Shown here: positions 27,498 to 37,501 of the stretch, one piece after another
How positions within the stretch are numbered: position 1 is the first letter of the stretch
Layout of the letters: the number at the start of each line of letters is the position of its first letter
Source: Sulfitobacter mediterraneus
Lineage (GTDB): Bacteria; Pseudomonadota; Alphaproteobacteria; Rhodobacterales; Rhodobacteraceae
DNA: 64,000 nucleotides
Reading direction: 5' to 3'
NCBI RefSeq assembly: GCF_016801775.1
Contig: NZ_CP069004.1
Location: 2,108,001-2,172,000 of the forward strand
Translations under genes and position numbers: made by a program
Notes under the pieces: model-generated
Told to the model about the DNA's origin: nothing
Seen by the model: only the letters and a program-made list of their open reading frames with translations
The model's database searches: none

Positions 27498-28349
27498 ATG
27501 CTTGATCACACCGATGAAATTCACGCCCTGTTCCACGGCGCCCCGCAGACCACGGAGTTTAAGAAGCTCCGCAAACGTATCGTGCGTTATACCCGCGAGG
27601 CGATTGAGCAATACGGCATGATCCCCCCCGAAGCCCATGACGCGGGTGCAAACAAGCCAAAATGGCTGGTGTGCCTGTCAGGGGGCAAAGACAGTTATAC
27701 CCTGCTTGCTGTCCTGCACGAACTGCAATGGCGCGGTCTTTTGCCTGTCGACATTCTGGCCTGCAATCTGGATCAGGGGCAGCCCGGCTTTCCGGCCACG
27801 GTTCTTCCCGCATTCCTTGAGAAAATGGGCGTGCCGCACCGGATTGAATATCAAGACACCTATTCCATCGTGATGGACAAAGTGCCCGAAGGGCGGACCT
27901 TCTGCGCCCTGTGTTCACGCCTGCGACGCGGTAATCTTTATCGCATTGCCCGCGAGGAAGGCTGTTCCGCCGTTGTGCTGGGCCACCATCGCGACGACAT
28001 TCTAGAGACATTTTTCATGAACCTGTTTCACGGCGGGCGATTGGCCACGATGCCGCCAAAACTGGTTAATGAAGAGGGCGATCTGTTTGTGTTTCGCCCC
28101 CTCGCCCATGTGGCCGAAGTGGACTGCGAGAAATTTGCGGCCGCAATGAATTACCCGATCATCCCATGCGACCTTTGCGGATCGCAAGATGGCCTGCAAC
28201 GTCAACAGGTTAAGGCTATTCTCGATAGCTGGGAACGCAACAGTCCCGGTCGCCGTCAGGTGATGTTTCGCGCCTTGATGAACGCGAGACCATCGCATTT
28301 GCTTGACCCGAAACTGTTCGATTTCACCGGGCTTTCGCTCAAGACCTGA
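27498..28349 (+). CDS. ttcA: tRNA 2-thiocytidine(32) synthetase
   Basis: A 283-residue PP-loop enzyme. [14 protein letters not shown] binds ATP, and the [16 protein letters not shown]ys-x2-Cys pair with the later [13 protein letters not shown] provides the iron-sulfur ligands used in thiolation of C32 of certain tRNAs. [28 protein letters not shown] is the family hallmark. Full length. The start is at the AAAGCCC-ATG after ttc-type leader sequence. A stand-alone transcription unit is likely. Confidence 0.95.
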   Translation: MLDHTDEIHALFHGAPQTTEFKKLRKRIVRYTREAIEQYGMIPPEAHDAGANKPKWLVCLSGGKDSYTLLAVLHELQWRGLLPVDILACNLDQGQPGFPATVLPAFLEKMGVPHRIEYQDTYSIVMDKVPEGRTFCALCSRLRRGNLYRIAREEGCSAVVLGHHRDDILETFFMNLFHGGRLATMPPKLVNEEGDLFVFRPLAHVAEVDCEKFAAAMNYPIIPCDLCGSQDGLQRQQVKAILDSWERNSPGRRQVMFRALMNARPSHLLDPKLFDFTGLSLKT

Positions 28350-28427
28350 AAAATTCGAACTAAATCAAAATCAAAAAACTGTGGGCCATTAACCCGCACC
28401 TGACCGGCCATGGCTTAGGCTTTGGTT

Positions 28428-29969
28428 ATGGCAAGAAAACAGATCTCTCTGCTGACCCGCATGCACCAGCTTTTGGTCAGGGCGCTCGCTTGGCCGCCGC
28501 TCTTTGCCTTTCTTCCGGCGATTTCGCTCATGGTGTTTTGGTTCGGCGGTGAACGTGCCCTGATCATGATCTCGGCGCTTTTGCCATTGATCTATCTGGC
28601 CAGCGGACGGATGCAAAAAGGGTTCTTTTATCCAAGGGACGCGATCAGCGGCCTGTTGCAACGCAGCGCTTTCGAAGACCTCGTTGAACAAACCTATCTG
28701 GCCGTACAGGCCAAGGGACAGAATGCGGCCATCCTCTGTGTGGCGCTCGACGAGTACGATCAGGTCGTGGATCGCTATGGCCAGTCCGCCGCAGATCTGG
28801 TTGTTCGCCGGGTGGGCGAACGCATGGCGTCTGCCTTGCGGGCAGATGACGCAATTGGCCAATATGACGAGGCCCAATTCGCGATCTGCACGTCCTCGGT
28901 GCGGCAGTTGGATCTGGAATTGTGCATCCAGTTGGCAGGCCGCATTCAGACGGCCATCGAAGATCCGGTATCGGTTGAAGGGTTCAGCATCTATGTTTCT
29001 GCATCGGTGGGCTTTTGCCACATCAAGCGGGCACCAGGAACATCCGGCGCAGCTTGGCTCGACGCGGCGCTGATGGCCCTGCAAGACGCCGGGCGGCATG
29101 CCCCGTCTGCGATCCGCGCCTATTCAGACCAGATGAAGAAAGAAACCCGCACCCGCGCGGAACTGCGCGAAGAAGTTGCCGCCGCACTGGAGGCTGGACA
29201 AATTCAACCATGGTTCCAGCCGCAAATCTCAACGGACACCGGACAAATCACCGGTTTTGAAGCATTGGCGCGTTGGTCACATCCCATTCGCGGGCTGATT
29301 TCACCGGCAGAGTTTTTGCCTGCGATCGAAGAGGCCGGATTGCTTGAGCGTCTGGCCGAGGTGATGATGTATCACGCCTTTGCCGCGCTCAAAGCATGGG
29401 ATGGTGCATCCCTCGATGTGCCGCAAGTTGGCGTTAATTTTGCCGGATCAGAGCTGAACAATCCGCGCCTGACCGAGAAAATCAAATGGGAGCTTGACCG
29501 CTTTGATCTCACCCCGGACCGATTGGCGGTCGAGGTTCTGGAAACCGTGGTCGCCAATTCACCCGATGACGTGATCACCCGCAACATCAACGCACTGGGG
29601 CAATTGGGCTGCCGCATTGATCTGGATGATTTTGGAACGGGCCATGCTTCCATCGCTTCCATCCGGCGTTTTTCGGTCAGCCGGATCAAGATCGACCGTT
29701 CCTTCGTAATGAAAGCAGACCGCGACCCCGAGCAGCAGCGCATGATCAGCGCCATCCTGACCATGGCGGAAAGACTAGGGATCGAGACGTTGGCAGAAGG
29801 TGTGGAAACCGTTGGCGAACACGTGCTTTTGGCGCAATTGGGCTGCGATCACGTCCAAGGTTTCGGCATCGCACGCCCAATGCCATTTGAACAGACACTC
29901 GATTGGATTACCCGCCATACCGCCAAACTTGAAGACGTACCGCGCATCATGGACGGAAAGGGAAAGTAA
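28428..29969 (+). CDS. GGDEF/EAL protein, probable c-di-GMP phosphodiesterase
   Basis: A 513-residue membrane protein: two hydrophobic segments in the first 55 residues, a GGDEF-like domain at about 70-230 and an EAL domain at about 245-495. The GGDEF signature is replaced by YDEAQFAI, so cyclase activity is unlikely. The EAL domain keeps GFEALARW, VAVEVLETVV, IDLDDFGTGHASI, SRIKIDRSFV and LAEGVETVGE, so hydrolysis of c-di-GMP is expected. ATG 28428 (MARKQISLL) is chosen over the upstream TTG. Confidence 0.9.
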   Translation: MARKQISLLTRMHQLLVRALAWPPLFAFLPAISLMVFWFGGERALIMISALLPLIYLASGRMQKGFFYPRDAISGLLQRSAFEDLVEQTYLAVQAKGQNAAILCVALDEYDQVVDRYGQSAADLVVRRVGERMASALRADDAIGQYDEAQFAICTSSVRQLDLELCIQLAGRIQTAIEDPVSVEGFSIYVSASVGFCHIKRAPGTSGAAWLDAALMALQDAGRHAPSAIRAYSDQMKKETRTRAELREEVAAALEAGQIQPWFQPQISTDTGQITGFEALARWSHPIRGLISPAEFLPAIEEAGLLERLAEVMMYHAFAALKAWDGASLDVPQVGVNFAGSELNNPRLTEKIKWELDRFDLTPDRLAVEVLETVVANSPDDVITRNINALGQLGCRIDLDDFGTGHASIASIRRFSVSRIKIDRSFVMKADRDPEQQRMISAILTMAERLGIETLAEGVETVGEHVLLAQLGCDHVQGFGIARPMPFEQTLDWITRHTAKLEDVPRIMDGKGK

Positions 29970-30131
29970 CCCGCCCGCAGCCCCCTGATGGGCCCGCAAT
30001 CGCGCCCAAAGCCCAAAAACCGCGCTGTTGCGGCCTTTGGACCCGCCCGCCAGACCCGAATCTGCTTGACCTTTAGGTCTGCACTCTGTTCAACCCACGC
30101 TGATATTAAGAGACATCAGGTGGCTGTCCCA

Positions 30132-31946
30132 ATGGACGAACAGAACAAGAATCTAATCCTTGCAACGGCACTCAGTTTCATCGTGATCCTTGTTTGGTTC
30201 GTGTTTTTCCCGCCGCCAGAGCCGGACACACCCATCGACGGCACGGTCCAGACCACGGAGGCAGATGCCACAGTCCCGGCCGCCCCTGCCGATACCGCCG
30301 CCGCGCCCATAGCCACGGGCGCAACTACGCCCGCTCCGGCCCTGGCCGAGGCACCGCGCGTGCAGATCGAAACGCCGCGCCTCACCGGCTCGATCTCGCT
30401 GTTGGGTGGCAGGATCGACGATCTGAAGCTCAAGGACTATCGCACCACGCTGGATGACGACGCGCCGATTGTCACCATGCTGTCCCCACAAGGATCTTCG
30501 GATGCCTATTACGCGCTGCAAGGCTGGGCCGCAGGCGCGGGCATCGACCCCTCTGCCGTCCCCGGCCCGGAAACATCATGGACACTGGCCAGCGGTGACA
30601 TGCTTGCCGTTGGCCAACCCGTCACCCTGACCTGGGACAATGGCGCAGGACAGGTCTTTGGCCGCACGATCGCGGTCGATGACAACTATATGTTCACGCT
30701 GACCCAAAGCGTCACCAACAATGGCGACGCACCGGTGAGCATCGCGCCTTATGGTATGATCGTGCAGCACACCCTGCCTGACGATCTGGAGAACTTTTTT
30801 ATCCTGCACGAGGGCGCGGTTGCCGTCGCCGATGGCGAACTTAGCGAAACCGATTGGGACGACATCGCCGAAGCGGACCTGAACCAGAAATGGGGCCGCC
30901 AGGCCATTGTTCAGGAAGACGTGCAAGAAGGCTGGATCGGCTTTACCGACCACTTCTGGCAGGCCATCATGATTCCGTCCAAAGGCCAGACCTTTGACCA
31001 GGCCTTGACCTACGACGCCCGCTCCGAGGTCTACCGCGCCGTCACGCGCCTGCCCACGCAAACCATCGCGGCGGGTGGATCCAGCGAAGTCAGCACCCAG
31101 TTTTTTGCAGGGGCCAAAGAATGGGGCATCCTGCGCGCATACGAATCCGCAGGCGTCGCCAAATTCATCGACAGTATTGACTGGGGCATCTTCTTTTTCC
31201 TGACCAAGCCGATTTTCTGGTTGTTGCATGAGTTGAACAAACTGATTGGCAACATGGGATGGTCGATCATCGGTTTGACGCTGATCATCAAGGCGATCCT
31301 GTTCCCTCTGGCATACAAATCCTACGTGTCGATGGCCAAGATGAAAGAGCTTCAGCCGCAAATGGAGAAGCTCAAGGCTGAGGCTGGCGAAGACCGTCAG
31401 AAGATGCAGCAGGGCATGATGGAGCTCTATAAGAAGGAAAAAGTGAACCCCGCAGCGGGCTGTTTGCCGATCCTCTTGCAGATCCCGATCTTCTTCTCGC
31501 TCTACAAAGTGATCTTTGTGACCATCGAACTGCGCCATGCACCGTTCTTTGGCCCATTCCAGGATCTCTCCGCGCCTGATCCAACCTCATTGTTCAACCT
31601 CTTCGGCCTCTTGCCCTGGGGTGGTCCAGAGGCTGGCAGCATCATGGCGCTGGTCTTTATCGGTATCCTGCCGCTGCTGCTGGGCATTTCCATGTGGCTT
31701 CAGCAAAAGCTGAACCCGGCGCCCACAGACCCGACACAGCAGATGATCTTTGCCTGGATGCCTTGGGTGTTCATGTTCATGCTCGGCAGCTTTGCCAGCG
31801 GTCTGGTGGTCTACTGGATTGCCAACAACACCATCACCTTTACGCAGCAGTATCTGATCATGCGCAGCCAGGGCTACAAGCCTGATCTGTTGGGCAACAT
31901 CACTGGCAGCTTCAAGCGTAAACCAAAGGCGGATGCGGACAAGTAA
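30132..31946 (+). CDS. yidC: Membrane protein insertase YidC
   Basis: A 604-residue insertase. Helix 1 is LILATALSFIVILVWFVFF, a Pro/Ala-rich linker follows, then a large periplasmic beta domain (about 80-345), and the conserved five-helix core from about 360 (GWSIIGLTLIIKAILFPLAYKSY, NPAAGCLPILLQIPIFFSLYKVI). The basic tail ends KPKADADK. It inserts inner-membrane proteins with or without SecYEG. ATG 30132 (MDEQNKN) fits the family start; the 48 codons upstream do not. Its stop overlaps the MOSC gene start by one base. Confidence 0.97.
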   Translation: MDEQNKNLILATALSFIVILVWFVFFPPPEPDTPIDGTVQTTEADATVPAAPADTAAAPIATGATTPAPALAEAPRVQIETPRLTGSISLLGGRIDDLKLKDYRTTLDDDAPIVTMLSPQGSSDAYYALQGWAAGAGIDPSAVPGPETSWTLASGDMLAVGQPVTLTWDNGAGQVFGRTIAVDDNYMFTLTQSVTNNGDAPVSIAPYGMIVQHTLPDDLENFFILHEGAVAVADGELSETDWDDIAEADLNQKWGRQAIVQEDVQEGWIGFTDHFWQAIMIPSKGQTFDQALTYDARSEVYRAVTRLPTQTIAAGGSSEVSTQFFAGAKEWGILRAYESAGVAKFIDSIDWGIFFFLTKPIFWLLHELNKLIGNMGWSIIGLTLIIKAILFPLAYKSYVSMAKMKELQPQMEKLKAEAGEDRQKMQQGMMELYKKEKVNPAAGCLPILLQIPIFFSLYKVIFVTIELRHAPFFGPFQDLSAPDPTSLFNLFGLLPWGGPEAGSIMALVFIGILPLLLGISMWLQQKLNPAPTDPTQQMIFAWMPWVFMFMLGSFASGLVVYWIANNTITFTQQYLIMRSQGYKPDLLGNITGSFKRKPKADADK

Positions 31947-32686
31947 TGCAGGTTTCCGCGCTTTATCGTCACCCGCTCAAAAGTCATGGGCGCGAAGCCC
32001 TTGACGCGGTGACGTTAAGCGCAGGCCAATCCATGCCGTTTGACCGCACCTGGGCGGTTGCGCATGACGCGTCCAAGGCGGATGGCACAGAATGGGCGCC
32101 CTGCGCCAACTTCAGCCGCGGCTCCAAAGCGCCCAAACTGATGGCGATCAATGCCGTGCTGAACGAAAGCACGGGACAGTTGACCCTGACCCATCCAGAG
32201 CGGCCAGATCTGACCTTCGCACCGGACAGCGAAGGCGACCGGTTCATGGATTGGGTCGCGCCATTGGTGCCGCAGAACCGCGCCCTGCCAGACCGCATTT
32301 TGCGTCTGGACAACCGCGGATTTACCGACACCGATTTTGCTTCGATCAGCCTGTGCAACACGGCCTCCCATGCCGCCGTTTCCCAGAAGGCAGGACAAGA
32401 CCTGTCGCCGCTGCGCTGGCGCGGCAACATCTGGTTCAAGGGCGCCGAGGCTTGGGAAGAACTGAACTGGATCGGTAAGGAACTTGCCCTGGGCGAGGCG
32501 CGGCTGACCGTCCGCGAACCGATCCTGCGGTGCCTTGCCACCACAGCGAACCCTGAGACCGGCGTGCGCGACGTGGACACATTGGCCCTGCTGAACAGCA
32601 ATTGGGACCATCAGGATTTTGGCATCTATGCCGAGGTAACACAGGCCGGACGCGTGGCGCTTGGCGATACATTGGTGGTGCTCTGA
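31946..32686 (+). CDS. MOSC-domain protein
   Basis: A 246-residue protein with an N-terminal beta-barrel segment (VSALYRHPLKSHGREALDAVTL) and a C-terminal MOSC domain (RWRGNIWFKGAEAWEELNWIGKEL, TVREPILRCLATTANPETG). The Cys of the MOSC domain is the expected sulfur or molybdenum-cofactor ligand. Relatives reduce N-hydroxylated compounds or transfer sulfur. It starts inside the yidC stop (TAATG) and ends one base before engB. Confidence 0.85.
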   Translation: MQVSALYRHPLKSHGREALDAVTLSAGQSMPFDRTWAVAHDASKADGTEWAPCANFSRGSKAPKLMAINAVLNESTGQLTLTHPERPDLTFAPDSEGDRFMDWVAPLVPQNRALPDRILRLDNRGFTDTDFASISLCNTASHAAVSQKAGQDLSPLRWRGNIWFKGAEAWEELNWIGKELALGEARLTVREPILRCLATTANPETGVRDVDTLALLNSNWDHQDFGIYAEVTQAGRVALGDTLVVL

Positions 32687-32687
32687 C

Positions 32688-33338
32688 ATGCAGATGACCT
32701 TCACATTGGCCGAAGAACCGGATGCACAGACCGCCGAACATGGCCGGCTCTTGTTTGCGGGCGAAACCGAATTTGTAAAAGGTGTCGTGGCGATGTCCGG
32801 CTTGCCGGATCCCGACCGGATGGAGGTTTGCTTTGCCGGGCGCTCCAACGTTGGGAAATCAAGCCTGATCAACGCATTGACTGGCACCAAAGCCCTCGCG
32901 CGGGCGTCGAACACGCCGGGGCGCACACAAGAGATCAACTTTTTCACCGCCGGGGAAAGCCATTACCTCGTGGATTTGCCGGGCTATGGTTATGCCAATG
33001 CGCCCCTGCCCGTTGTCGAAAAGTGGCAACGGCTGCTCAAGCAATATCTGTCGGGCCGTCAGACCCTGCGTCGGGCCTTTGTACTGATTGACTCCCGACA
33101 CGGCGTGAAAAAGGTCGACGACGAGATTATGAGCCTGCTCGACAGCTCTGCCGTGACGTTTCAGGTGGTGTTGACCAAGGCTGACAAGGTCAAGGAAAAG
33201 GAACGCGAGAAAATTTTGGAACAGGTGCGCGGCGCCTTGACCAAACACCCTGCCGCCTATCCTGAAATTGTTGTCACTTCTTCCGAAAAAGGCTGGGGCA
33301 TTCCCACATTGCGTGCCATCATCGCCACGCTGGAATGA
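32688..33338 (+). CDS. engB: Ribosome biogenesis GTPase EngB/YsxC
   Basis: A 216-residue GTPase. G1 is AGRSNVGKSSLINALTG, the G2 Thr lies in NTPGRTQEINFF, G3 is LVDLPGYGYA and G4 is VLTKADKVK. It acts in late assembly of the 50S subunit. ATG 32688 is 2 bases past the MOSC stop. Placement between yidC and argB is usual in related bacteria. Confidence 0.95.
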   Translation: MQMTFTLAEEPDAQTAEHGRLLFAGETEFVKGVVAMSGLPDPDRMEVCFAGRSNVGKSSLINALTGTKALARASNTPGRTQEINFFTAGESHYLVDLPGYGYANAPLPVVEKWQRLLKQYLSGRQTLRRAFVLIDSRHGVKKVDDEIMSLLDSSAVTFQVVLTKADKVKEKEREKILEQVRGALTKHPAAYPEIVVTSSEKGWGIPTLRAIIATLE

Positions 33339-33380
33339 TCTGAAACAGGCACCTATGCTGTCTGGACCAAAGGCCCGAAG

Positions 33381-34244
33381 ATGAGAAAACAAGACATGAA
33401 CCGCGATTGGATTGCCACCGCCCAGACGCTCAGTCAGGCGCTCCCCTATCTGCAACGCTATGCCGACGCCACTGTGGTGATCAAACTTGGCGGGCATGCC
33501 ATGGGCAGTGATGAGGCAATGCAGGAATTTGCCCGTGACGTGACCCTGATGCGGCAGATTGGCGTGAACCCTGTTGTTGTGCATGGCGGCGGGCCAATGA
33601 TCAACGCCATGCTCAAACGGCTCGATATTCAGTCGGAATTTGTGGATGGCAAACGTGTGACCGATGCCGCCACCATGGAAGTGGTGGAAATGGTCCTCTC
33701 CGGTCTGGTCAATGCGCGTATTGTTCAGGCGATCACCGAACAGGGTGGCCGTGCGGTGGGCCTGTCCGGCAAGGACAGCGGGCTGATCATGTGCGAGCCT
33801 GAGAACCCCGCGTTGGGCCTTGTTGGCAAGCCGAGCAAGGTCGATCCGCGCATCCTGCGTGATCTGGCGGACAAGGGCATTATTCCGGTGATTGCCCCGC
33901 TTGGCATGGGCGCGAATGGCGAGACATTTAATATCAACGGTGACACGGCAGCGGGGGCAATTGCCGCGGCGCTCAAGGCGGATCGCCTCTTGCTGTTGAC
34001 AGATGTTGCTGGCGTCAAAAACAGCGCCGGCGAGGTGCTGACCGAACTGACGTCAGATCAGATCCGCGACATGGTCGCGGATGGCACCATCGCGGGCGGT
34101 ATGATCCCCAAGACAGAGACCGCGCTGGCCGCGATTGACGGGGGTGTCCGGGCGGCGGTGATTATTGATGGACGTGCACCGAACGCCTGCCTGCTTGAGC
34201 TGTTCACCGAACATGGTGCAGGCAGCATCATCCGCAAGGGATGA
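33381..34244 (+). CDS. argB: Acetylglutamate kinase
   Basis: A 287-residue amino-acid kinase catalysing the second step of arginine biosynthesis. Motifs are [12 protein letters not shown] (ATP), [54 protein letters not shown] and [14 protein letters not shown]. The N-terminal helix ([18 protein letters not shown]) is of the kind found in the arginine-inhibited hexameric enzymes. ATG 33396 (MNRDW) is an alternative start. The stop overlaps the next gene (ATGA). Confidence 0.96.
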   Translation: MRKQDMNRDWIATAQTLSQALPYLQRYADATVVIKLGGHAMGSDEAMQEFARDVTLMRQIGVNPVVVHGGGPMINAMLKRLDIQSEFVDGKRVTDAATMEVVEMVLSGLVNARIVQAITEQGGRAVGLSGKDSGLIMCEPENPALGLVGKPSKVDPRILRDLADKGIIPVIAPLGMGANGETFNINGDTAAGAIAAALKADRLLLLTDVAGVKNSAGEVLTELTSDQIRDMVADGTIAGGMIPKTETALAAIDGGVRAAVIIDGRAPNACLLELFTEHGAGSIIRKG

Positions 34245-34894
34245 CACTGGCGCGGCTGCAGCAAGCCGCGACCGCGCGGCATTTGACCGTTCTTGGCGGT
34301 TTTCACCCTACCCCTGATGATGGCGCCCCCGAGGGATGCGCGACGCTGATCCTGCTGGGGCCAGACGAACCGGCGTTTTGGCCGGCAATAACCCAAAGCC
34401 CCGAATGGCAAGATGGCGCTCCCGATCCGGTGGACCGTTGGTCGGAACGGGTGATTGGCAACTGGGCCACAGAACTGGGTGCAACGCCGCTTTTTCCATT
34501 TGGCGGCGCACCCTTCCTGCCATTCTATAGCTGGGCGCTACGCACGGGCCGCATTCACAGCTCTCCCGTCCAGTTTCTGGTCCACGACCAGGCCGGGTTG
34601 TTTGTGTCCTTTCGCGGGGCGTTGGCACTGACCGAGAGCATCGACCTGCCGCCGCCCCCTGCAGGCCCTTGTGAAAGCTGCACAGACCAGCCCTGCCGCA
34701 CCGCCTGCCCTATCGGGGCGTTGGTGCCATCGGGATACGACACGGCACGTTGCCGGGCCTATCTGGGCACGCCAGAGGGCGCAGACAGCCTGCAGAATGG
34801 CTGCGGCGTACGGCGGAGCTGTCCGGTATCGCAACGCTTTGGCCGCCTGCCCGCGCAATCGGCCTATCACATGCAACAATTCAAAGGGGACTGA
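34241..34894 (+). CDS. Small iron-sulfur protein, QueG-like C-terminus
   Basis: A 217-residue protein whose last third has two Cys clusters: [14 protein letters not shown] (Cys-x2-Cys-x3-Cys-x3-Cys-Pro) and CRAYL with [15 protein letters not shown]. This resembles the ferredoxin-like part of epoxyqueuosine reductase, but the corrin-binding reductase domain is replaced by a shorter N-terminal domain ([23 protein letters not shown]). A redox role is likely; the substrate is unknown. It is coupled by a 4-nt overlap to argB and followed one base later by sixA. Confidence 0.65.
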   Translation: MTLARLQQAATARHLTVLGGFHPTPDDGAPEGCATLILLGPDEPAFWPAITQSPEWQDGAPDPVDRWSERVIGNWATELGATPLFPFGGAPFLPFYSWALRTGRIHSSPVQFLVHDQAGLFVSFRGALALTESIDLPPPPAGPCESCTDQPCRTACPIGALVPSGYDTARCRAYLGTPEGADSLQNGCGVRRSCPVSQRFGRLPAQSAYHMQQFKGD

Positions 34895-34895
34895 G

Positions 34896-35387
34896 ATGAA
34901 ACGCCTGATATTGATGCGGCATGCCAAATCCGATTGGTCCGGCGGCGCCAGCAGCGATCATGACCGCCCCTTGAACCCGCGCGGCCGCAAGGGTGCCGCG
35001 TCACTGGGCGATTGGCTGCGCCATGAGGGGCTGATCCCCGATCAAGTCTTGTGTTCCTCCGCGATCCGCACGCGTGAAACCTTGGTGCGCCTCGATCTGC
35101 CAACCGAGATTGAGACCACGATTGCCCGCACACTTTATCTGGCGACCCACCATGAGATTCTCAAAGAACTGCGCAAGGCTGAAGGTGACTGCGTTCTGGT
35201 GATCGGCCACAACCCTGGCATTTCCATCGCCGCAGCGGAGTTGGTGACGCAGATGCCAGATGATCCCGATTTTCAGCGCTATCCGACGGGGGCAACGCTG
35301 GTGGCTGACTTTGACATCGACCTTTGGGCAGATGCCGACTGGGGACAAGCAAACGCGCGACACTTTGTGGTGCCGCGCGCGCTTTGA
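34896..35387 (+). CDS. sixA: SixA-type histidine phosphatase
   Basis: A 163-residue phosphoglycerate-mutase-fold phosphatase. LILMRHAKSDW carries the RH catalytic pair with the phospho-accepting His, DRPLNPRG follows, and VLVIGHNPGIS has the second catalytic His. SixA removes phosphate from phosphohistidine proteins. Only this short family lacks the extra substrate-binding insertions. AAGGGGA precedes ATG 34896. Confidence 0.88.
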   Translation: MKRLILMRHAKSDWSGGASSDHDRPLNPRGRKGAASLGDWLRHEGLIPDQVLCSSAIRTRETLVRLDLPTEIETTIARTLYLATHHEILKELRKAEGDCVLVIGHNPGISIAAAELVTQMPDDPDFQRYPTGATLVADFDIDLWADADWGQANARHFVVPRAL

Positions 35388-35392
35388 TCTGG

Positions 35393-35414
35393 AGGGCGGG
35401 GTTCAACCCGCCCT
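35393..35414 (+). terminator. Terminator after sixA
   Basis: AGGGCGGG (35393-35400) pairs with CCCGCCCT (35407-35414) around GTTCAA and is followed by GTTTTT. It sits just past the sixA stop and before the convergent aapP stop. Confidence 0.75.
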
Positions 35415-35418
35415 GTTT

Positions 35419-36186
35419 TTAGTGACCCAGAATCTGGCTCAGGAACAACTGTGTCCGTGGGGACTGCGGGTTGTTAAAGAACTCTTCCGGCTCGTTCTGT
35501 TCGACGATCTGACCTTCATCCATAAAGATCACGCGGTTCGCCACCTGACGGGCAAAACCCATCTCGTGCGTCACGCAAAGCATTGTCATGCCTTCTTCGG
35601 CAAGCTCGATCATGGTGTCGAGAACCTCTTTGATCATCTCGGGGTCAAGCGCCGATGTCGGTTCATCAAACAACATGATCCGCGGCTTCATGCAGAGCGA
35701 ACGGGCAATCGCCACACGCTGCTGCTGACCGCCGGACAACTGACCGGGGTACTTGTTCGCCTGATCCGGGATCTTTACCTTTTCGAGATAATGCATCGCC
35801 ACTTCTTCGGCTTCTTTCTTGGGCGTTTTGCGCACCCAGATCGGAGCCAAAGTCAGGTTTTCCAGAATGCTCAGATGCGGGAAGAGGTTGAAGTGCTGAA
35901 AGCACATGCCGACCTCTGACCGGATCTTGTCGATGTTCTTGAGATCCGAAGACAGCAACGTGCCATCCACGGTGATCGACCCTTTCTGGTGCTCTTCCAA
36001 TGCGTTGATGCAGCGGATCAGCGTTGATTTGCCGGACCCGGAAGGCCCGCAAATCACGATGCGTTCGCCCTGATAAACGGTCAGGTCAATGTCACGCAGC
36101 ACATGGAAGCTGCCGTACCATTTGTTCATTTGTTGGATGGAAATCGCGACTTCGTCGGAAACTTTCATCTGTGCGGTTTCGGCCAT
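35419..36186 (-). CDS. aapP: General L-amino acid ABC transporter, ATPase
   Basis: A 255-residue ABC ATPase. Walker A is [18 protein letters not shown], the signature is [15 protein letters not shown], Walker B is [15 protein letters not shown] and the switch His lies in [10 protein letters not shown]. It powers the AapJQMP importer for a broad range of L-amino acids. Last gene of aapJQMP; 15 bp separate it from aapM. The call rests on the operon and the polar-amino-acid ATPase type. Confidence 0.95.
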   Translation of the reverse strand: MAETAQMKVSDEVAISIQQMNKWYGSFHVLRDIDLTVYQGERIVICGPSGSGKSTLIRCINALEEHQKGSITVDGTLLSSDLKNIDKIRSEVGMCFQHFNLFPHLSILENLTLAPIWVRKTPKKEAEEVAMHYLEKVKIPDQANKYPGQLSGGQQQRVAIARSLCMKPRIMLFDEPTSALDPEMIKEVLDTMIELAEEGMTMLCVTHEMGFARQVANRVIFMDEGQIVEQNEPEEFFNNPQSPRTQLFLSQILGH

Positions 36187-36201
36187 GCCTAAACCCTCCC
36201 T

Positions 36202-37500
36202 TTAACGATGATCTGTCGCAAGGCGGCGTTCCAGCCACTGCGAATATTGTGAAATGCCGTAGCAAACGACGAAGAACAGAAGCGCGGCAAAGCCCAGAAG
36301 CTCCCAGTACACCCCGTTCCAGTCTGTGGACGCAAGGATCGGCCCCCGGATCATGCCGACGAGGTCGAACATGGAAATCACCGAAACCAGTGTGGTGTCT
36401 TTGAACAGACCCACCGCAATGTTTACGATGCCCGGAATGGAAATCTTGAGCGCCTGTGGCAGAATGATCAGCCGCATTGCCTGCGGGTAATCAAGACCCA
36501 GACTGTCGGCTGCTTCATACTGACCTTTTGGCAGGGCAGCGAGGCCACCCCGGATCACTTCGGCGATATAGGCCGAAGAGAACATGGTGATCATGATCAC
36601 CACACGCAGGAACAGATCCACACCGGAACCGGGTGGGAAGAAGTACGCCAGCATAACGTTTGCGACAAAAAGCAAGGTGATCAGTGGCACACCACGAATA
36701 AATTCAATGAAGACCACACAGACCACTTTGATCAGCGGCATGGAGGATTGACGGCCCAGTGCCAGCGCAATGCCGATAGGCAGGGACAGCGACACACAGG
36801 TCACACCAAGCATCATGTTGAGCATAAAGCCCCCCATGTCACGGCTTGGCACGGCTTCCAAGAACGGTGTCTCAGAGGCCAAAGCACCCGCAAGAAAGCT
36901 GCCCACTATCCAGGCGACGATCGCAGCAGCAATGCCGCCAAAAAACCCGATCGCAAAACTGCGGTGCACCAGCATGCTGTAGACGTAGTAGCCAACACCA
37001 AAACCGGCCAGCGCAAACAAGGGCGTCCAGATCGTGCCGCCCCAGATCAGATAGTAAGCGATGAAAGGGTACAGCGCCGTCACGATCAGCAGCTTGCGCG
37101 GCAGATCAAAGAACAACACCGGTGCGCCCGCTACAAACAGCAGCACAAAGGCCACTGTTGGACGCCAGTACAGATCAACCGGATATTTGAACCCGAACAG
37201 CAGCTGGTTCCAACGGTCCGTCAGAACCGAGAAACAGGCCGCGGATCTGCCCTGAAGCACCTCACGGCATTCAGCCAGGGACGAGGTTGTCCAAAGCCCG
37301 CCAAAGATCCAAGGCAGCGTTGCCGACAGGACCAGAAAGATCACATAGAGCGAGGCAACTGTCAGAAGGGCATTGGCCCAGGTGGCAAACAAGTTGTCGC
37401 GCATCCATTTGATCGGGCCTGCCGCATTGGACGGGGCCGGAGATGGCGGGATTGCCGTATCGCGCACGAAGGCGACGGACTGTGCATGTGTATCTGACAT
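36202..37500 (-). CDS. aapM: General L-amino acid ABC transporter, permease AapM
   Basis: A 432-residue permease, long for the His/Glu/Gln family because of extra N-terminal helices, as known for AapM. The inner-membrane core at about 225-430 holds LSLPIGIALALGRQSSMPL, EFIRGVPLITLLFVANVML and AEVIRGGLAALPKGQYEAADSLGLDYPQAM, the EAA loop that contacts AapP. An N-terminal Trp-rich segment (SLAECREVLQGRSAACF) is periplasmic. One base separates it from aapQ. Confidence 0.95.
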   Translation of the reverse strand: MSDTHAQSVAFVRDTAIPPSPAPSNAAGPIKWMRDNLFATWANALLTVASLYVIFLVLSATLPWIFGGLWTTSSLAECREVLQGRSAACFSVLTDRWNQLLFGFKYPVDLYWRPTVAFVLLFVAGAPVLFFDLPRKLLIVTALYPFIAYYLIWGGTIWTPLFALAGFGVGYYVYSMLVHRSFAIGFFGGIAAAIVAWIVGSFLAGALASETPFLEAVPSRDMGGFMLNMMLGVTCVSLSLPIGIALALGRQSSMPLIKVVCVVFIEFIRGVPLITLLFVANVMLAYFFPPGSGVDLFLRVVIMITMFSSAYIAEVIRGGLAALPKGQYEAADSLGLDYPQAMRLIILPQALKISIPGIVNIAVGLFKDTTLVSVISMFDLVGMIRGPILASTDWNGVYWELLGFAALLFFVVCYGISQYSQWLERRLATDHR

Positions 37501-37501
37501 C

